From a virus, in the IMG/VR virus record IMGVR_UViG_3300049489_000091, positions 1-25,802 of that record: a stretch of 25,802 nt of DNA; one strand, written 5' to 3'. A model generated the notes under the pieces. That model made no database searches. It was not told the DNA's origin and saw nothing but the letters and a program-made list of their open reading frames with translations. The position numbers were made by a program, and so were the translations under genes. Below, piece by piece: positions 23,879 through 25,802 of this stretch. The number at the start of each line of letters is the position of its first letter. Positions within the stretch are counted from its first letter, which is position 1.

Positions 23879-24580
23879 CTAAAACATAGTCAGTTGTGCT
23901 GTAAAATTTTTCCATCTTGTTTCCTGCATTTCAAAATAGTCCTTATCAATTTCAGTCCCCACAAATATTTTACCCGCCTTATGAGCAGCTATTCTGCTTC
24001 CGCCACTACCCAAATGAGTATCTAAAATCAAATTTCCTTCGCTCATAAATTCTTTAATTATCCATTCGTAAAGTTGTATTGGCTTTTGCGTTGGGTGTAT
24101 TCTGTCAATATCAAACTTCTCCTTTGCATTTCCACCGCTCCAAAATTTACTGAACTTTTTTACCACCTTATCAAATGAAGTCCAAGCCAATTCCCCATCT
24201 GCATAAGAATTATCTCCAGTTCCTTTATCCCAAAAAATCCAGCATCTTGAAGGTGGCAAAAATTCAGTCATATAATTTCCTCCCCACACAATTTGATTTT
24301 GAGATACTCTGAATAGCTGCTCCCAATACTCAGGTGCAGGAATTGATGTGTCCCAATCATTTTGTTTATGGAATTTTGAAGGTCTTACCCTTGTGCCACT
24401 TTTAAAGTTTACACTTCCTGCACCTATCCCATAAGGCGGGTCTACGATGGCAAGATGGAAAAATTTATCAGGCACTTGTTTCATAAATTCGATGCAGTCC
24501 ATATTGAACACCGCACTGCCGCTAACAAGGGCTTGCTGCAATAGCGGGTTTTGTGCATCTATGATAGTTTTGTCGTTCAT
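23879..24580 (-). CDS. Beta-class DNA methyltransferase, second of three
   Basis: 233 residues, ATG at 24580. Motif IV is canonical DPPYG (47-51), HPTQKP is at 162-167 and the AdoMet motif LDTHLGSGGSRIAAH starts near 186, giving beta-class order. It is clearly paralogous to the previous methyltransferase over most of its length, including SQNQIVWGGNYM and GDNSYADGELAWTS. The N-terminal peptide PLLQQALVSG is encoded by the hairpin repeat and parallels PALPQGAVMG in the neighbour. A shorter protein from Met27 is possible, since the family core begins near NMDCIEFM. Its stop lies about 15 bases from the boundary box GTTAGCGGC. Confidence 0.88.
   Translation of the reverse strand: MNDKTIIDAQNPLLQQALVSGSAVFNMDCIEFMKQVPDKFFHLAIVDPPYGIGAGSVNFKSGTRVRPSKFHKQNDWDTSIPAPEYWEQLFRVSQNQIVWGGNYMTEFLPPSRCWIFWDKGTGDNSYADGELAWTSFDKVVKKFSKFWSGGNAKEKFDIDRIHPTQKPIQLYEWIIKEFMSEGNLILDTHLGSGGSRIAAHKAGKIFVGTEIDKDYFEMQETRWKNFTAQLTMF
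24513..24526. repeat. Right boundary repeat of the second methyltransferase unit
   Basis: GCACTGCCGCTAAC, the inverted partner of 23856-23869, within the 5' coding part of the second methyltransferase. Confidence 0.7.
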
Positions 24581-24655
24581 TTTAAGTTTTGTATTTCAAT
24601 TAAACATTTGTGGTTTAAGCCCGCTACTGACAGCAAGCCCCGTCACGTTAGCGGT
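24518..24655. repeat. attC-like hairpin site 2, between unit 2 and the gene-free unit
   Basis: The outer boxes are GCCGCTAAC (24518-24526) and GTTAGCGGT (24647-24655), 8 of 9 complementary. The inner arms are GGGCTTGCTGCAATAGCGGG (24529-24548) and the 21-base partner 24620-24640, 19 of 20 complementary with one unpaired A. The loop is again exactly 71 bases and holds the start codon of the second methyltransferase. Spacers are 2 and 6 bases. The unpaired base and nested boxes are typical of integron attC sites, but membership is inferred. Confidence 0.65.
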
Positions 24656-24744
24656 AATGCCACCGCCCTAAATAACGCTTCGGGCATGGAAGCTATTCCT
24701 CGCGTTGCCAACCCTTCGCGGTGGACACTACCGCTAACAACGTG
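24644..24744. repeat. Gene-free repeat-bounded unit (about 100-bp palindrome)
   Basis: The left arm 24644-24666 (CACGTTAGCGGTAATGCCAC...) and the right arm 24718-24744 are complementary apart from a 3-base and a 1-base insertion and one mismatch. The 51-base interior holds no gene but nests further short stems, AACGC/GCGTT and GGAA/TTCC. It stands in the series of repeat-bounded units as an empty member. The 24581-24829 gap is otherwise without genes. Confidence 0.65.
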
Positions 24745-24765
24745 TATAACCAATGCAAAAAGGCG
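24742..24765. repeat. Left outer boundary repeat of the third methyltransferase unit
   Basis: GTGTATAACCAATGC followed by AAAAAGGCG. Its reverse complement is found at 25644-25667 with 23 of 24 positions identical, so the pair brackets the third methyltransferase. Confidence 0.8.
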
Positions 24766-24803
24766 TTGACGTGTGTGCTTCGTAGTGAGGTGCACAGTGA
24801 AAG

Positions 24804-24821
24804 AAAAATATTTTTAAATGC
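24804..24821. repeat. Left inner inverted repeat of the third methyltransferase unit
   Basis: AAAAATATTTTTAAATGC, 18 bases, is perfectly complementary to 25597-25614. It lies 8 bases beyond the gene's stop codon, and the partner overlaps the start codon. Confidence 0.8.
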
Positions 24822-24829
24822 CCCCGCGC

Positions 24830-25600
24830 TCATGGAAATACTAATTGAGGTTTGGACAATGCGATAGAAATTCTCTTGATTGAATCATCGTAATATTCTT
24901 TTTTGGTTTCAGAGCCAATAAACTTACGTCCTTCAATTATACAGGCTTCTGCGGTTGTTCCTGAACCACTGTACCCATCAAAAACCGTTTCACCTGGATT
25001 TGAGTAAGTTCTAACCAACCATCGAAATAAATCAAGTGGCTTTTGTGTTGGGTGGTCAATCTTATCAACTGAGTTTCCAATGACAGCCGTGCAAGCAATT
25101 ACACTTCTCGGATAAGACTTATTTGGGTCAAGGTCTGAAACGTAATCTTTTTGCTTACCATAGTTTTCTGTCTGCGGTTTCATTGTTTGTCCCTTGAAAT
25201 TTCTGTCAAGTTTATCCTGAGTGAATTGAGGGTTATATGTAATCTTGCCACGTCCAAAAACTATGATATTCTCATGTTGTCTCAATGGCATTATATCAGC
25301 GTTCAGGTGTCCAGTTGGTCTTTTCTTATCCCAAATAAGTTCATATTTGAAAAATCCTTGCCGTGATATTACTAAGTGAGAAGTGAAGGGTTGAGAAGCT
25401 GTAAACACAAAAGCACCGTTTGGTTTTACAACGCGTTCCCACTCTAACCACATTTCAGCAAGGTTGATAGGTTTATCCCAACCGTTCTGAGTAGTTGCAT
25501 ACGGTGGGTCAGTCAACATCAAGTCAACGGACGCATCGGGCAGACTTTTAAGTAAGTCCAAACAATTACAATTCAGTAATTCAATTCCCCCGCTTCGCAT
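24830..25600 (-). CDS. Beta-class DNA methyltransferase, third of three
   Basis: 256 residues, ATG at 25600, directly after an in-frame TAA, so the start is secure. Motif IV DPPY is at 31-34, HPTQKP at 183-188 and the AdoMet motif VFDGYSGSGTTAEAC at about 206-220. The order is again beta class, N6-adenine or N4-cytosine. The central region (ELIWDKKRPTGHLNADIMPL, HENIIVFGRGKITYNPQF) differs strongly from the other two, so it is a separate lineage of the N6_N4_Mtase family and probably has a different target site. It is bounded by two nested inverted repeat pairs. No restriction enzyme gene is visible nearby. Confidence 0.9.
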   Translation of the reverse strand: MRSGGIELLNCNCLDLLKSLPDASVDLMLTDPPYATTQNGWDKPINLAEMWLEWERVVKPNGAFVFTASQPFTSHLVISRQGFFKYELIWDKKRPTGHLNADIMPLRQHENIIVFGRGKITYNPQFTQDKLDRNFKGQTMKPQTENYGKQKDYVSDLDPNKSYPRSVIACTAVIGNSVDKIDHPTQKPLDLFRWLVRTYSNPGETVFDGYSGSGTTAEACIIEGRKFIGSETKKEYYDDSIKRISIALSKPQLVFP

Positions 25601-25614
25601 TTAAAAATATTTTT
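25597..25614. repeat. Right inner inverted repeat of the third methyltransferase unit
   Basis: Perfect 18-base inverted partner of 24804-24821. On the minus strand its ATG is the start codon of the third methyltransferase. Confidence 0.8.
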
Positions 25615-25643
25615 AGTGTGTGTTCCATAGTTACTATTGTGTT

Positions 25644-25667
25644 CGCCTTTTTGCACTGGTTATACAC
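25644..25667. repeat. Right outer boundary repeat of the third methyltransferase unit
   Basis: On the minus strand GTGTATAACCAGTGC followed by AAAAAGGCG, partner of 24742-24765 with one mismatch. It is preceded on the minus strand by GCCCTTGCAGG, similar to the inner arm of hairpin site 2. Confidence 0.8.
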
Positions 25668-25688
25668 TTGATACATTACCTGCAAGGG

Positions 25689-25802
25689 CTAAAGACGAAC
25701 TTTATCTATAAATTTACAGGTGTTTTTCATTGGATTGTAGTCTATTTTCAGTATAATATAATCGTCTTTGTTTTCATTTTGTTTCTTCATATAATCACCG
25801 CA
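25689..25802 (-). CDS. C-terminal end of a gene running off the right edge, unknown
   Basis: An open frame enters from the right edge and stops at TAG 25689. The visible end reads DDYIILKIDYNPMKNTCKFI then DKVRL. It could be the end of a longer gene, or a 33-residue peptide from an in-frame ATG at about 25790. The stop lies about 20 bases from the outer boundary repeat of the third methyltransferase unit, the same spacing as the other genes of the array show on their stop side. No family can be named from so short a piece. Confidence 0.4.
   Translation of the reverse strand, partial: CGDYMKKQNENKDDYIILKIDYNPMKNTCKFIDKVRL

Noticed and set aside
24644-24744. Reading the gene-free palindrome itself as an attC site
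   Set aside because: Its boxes face the wrong way: in attC the AAC and GTT ends point inward, here they point outward. It fits better as a short unit between sites.
24551-24769. Plus-strand open frame through the repeat region (72 codons)
   Set aside because: It reads through the hairpin arm and the gene-free palindrome; its sequence is what the repeats encode by chance, and it is antisense to a methyltransferase start.
23004-25683. CRISPR array
   Set aside because: The repeats are inverted pairs at gene-length spacing, not short direct repeats with uniform spacers.
23004-25683. Insertion sequence or transposon
   Set aside because: No transposase is present, and there are four different repeat pairs in series rather than one pair of ends.

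Overview
The window looks like part of a tailed-phage (siphovirus-type) genome or prophage of a Bacteroidota host. The evidence is AT-rich sequence, starts with almost no Shine-Dalgarno signals, late genes of a type seen in phages of that phylum, and -7 boxes of the form TAnnTTTG. No integrase, repressor, replication gene, tRNA or CRISPR array was seen. Both ends are cut: the tail-fibre gene runs off the left edge and a small gene runs off the right edge.

The late module fills 1-21113 and reads right to left on the minus strand: small terminase, large terminase, prohead protease, HK97-type capsid protein, a 68-residue protein, a head-tail connector candidate, five beta-rich virion proteins, a head-tail/tail-completion candidate, the probable major tail protein, three small tail genes, the tape measure protein, a large distal-tail candidate, a small coiled coil, a 791-residue virion protein and a fibre with YadA-like head repeats. 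Genes are tightly packed, often with TAATG or ATGA stop/start overlaps. Hairpins with T-tracts follow the capsid and major-tail segments and may set expression steps. The portal gene (18238-19461) is the exception: it lies on the plus strand, divergent from the protease and convergent with the large terminase.

From 21129 to 22988 there is a run of small minus-strand genes: a tiny membrane protein, a DUF3820-like protein, several unknowns, and a membrane-anchored protein with a 3D/RlpA-like double-psi barrel.

The right end (23004-25683) is the most unusual part. Three beta-class DNA methyltransferase genes lie in a row, each bounded by its own pair of inverted repeats, together with one very short repeat-bounded unit that has no gene. 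Between neighbouring units are long imperfect hairpins with an outer CCGCTAAC/GTTAGCGG-type box pair, an inner 20-base arm pair and a 71-base loop. This resembles the attC architecture of integron gene cassettes. I read it as a cassette-like methyltransferase array within or beside a phage genome. The attC identity is an inference that needs a covariance-model test. The methyltransferases may protect the phage DNA from host restriction.
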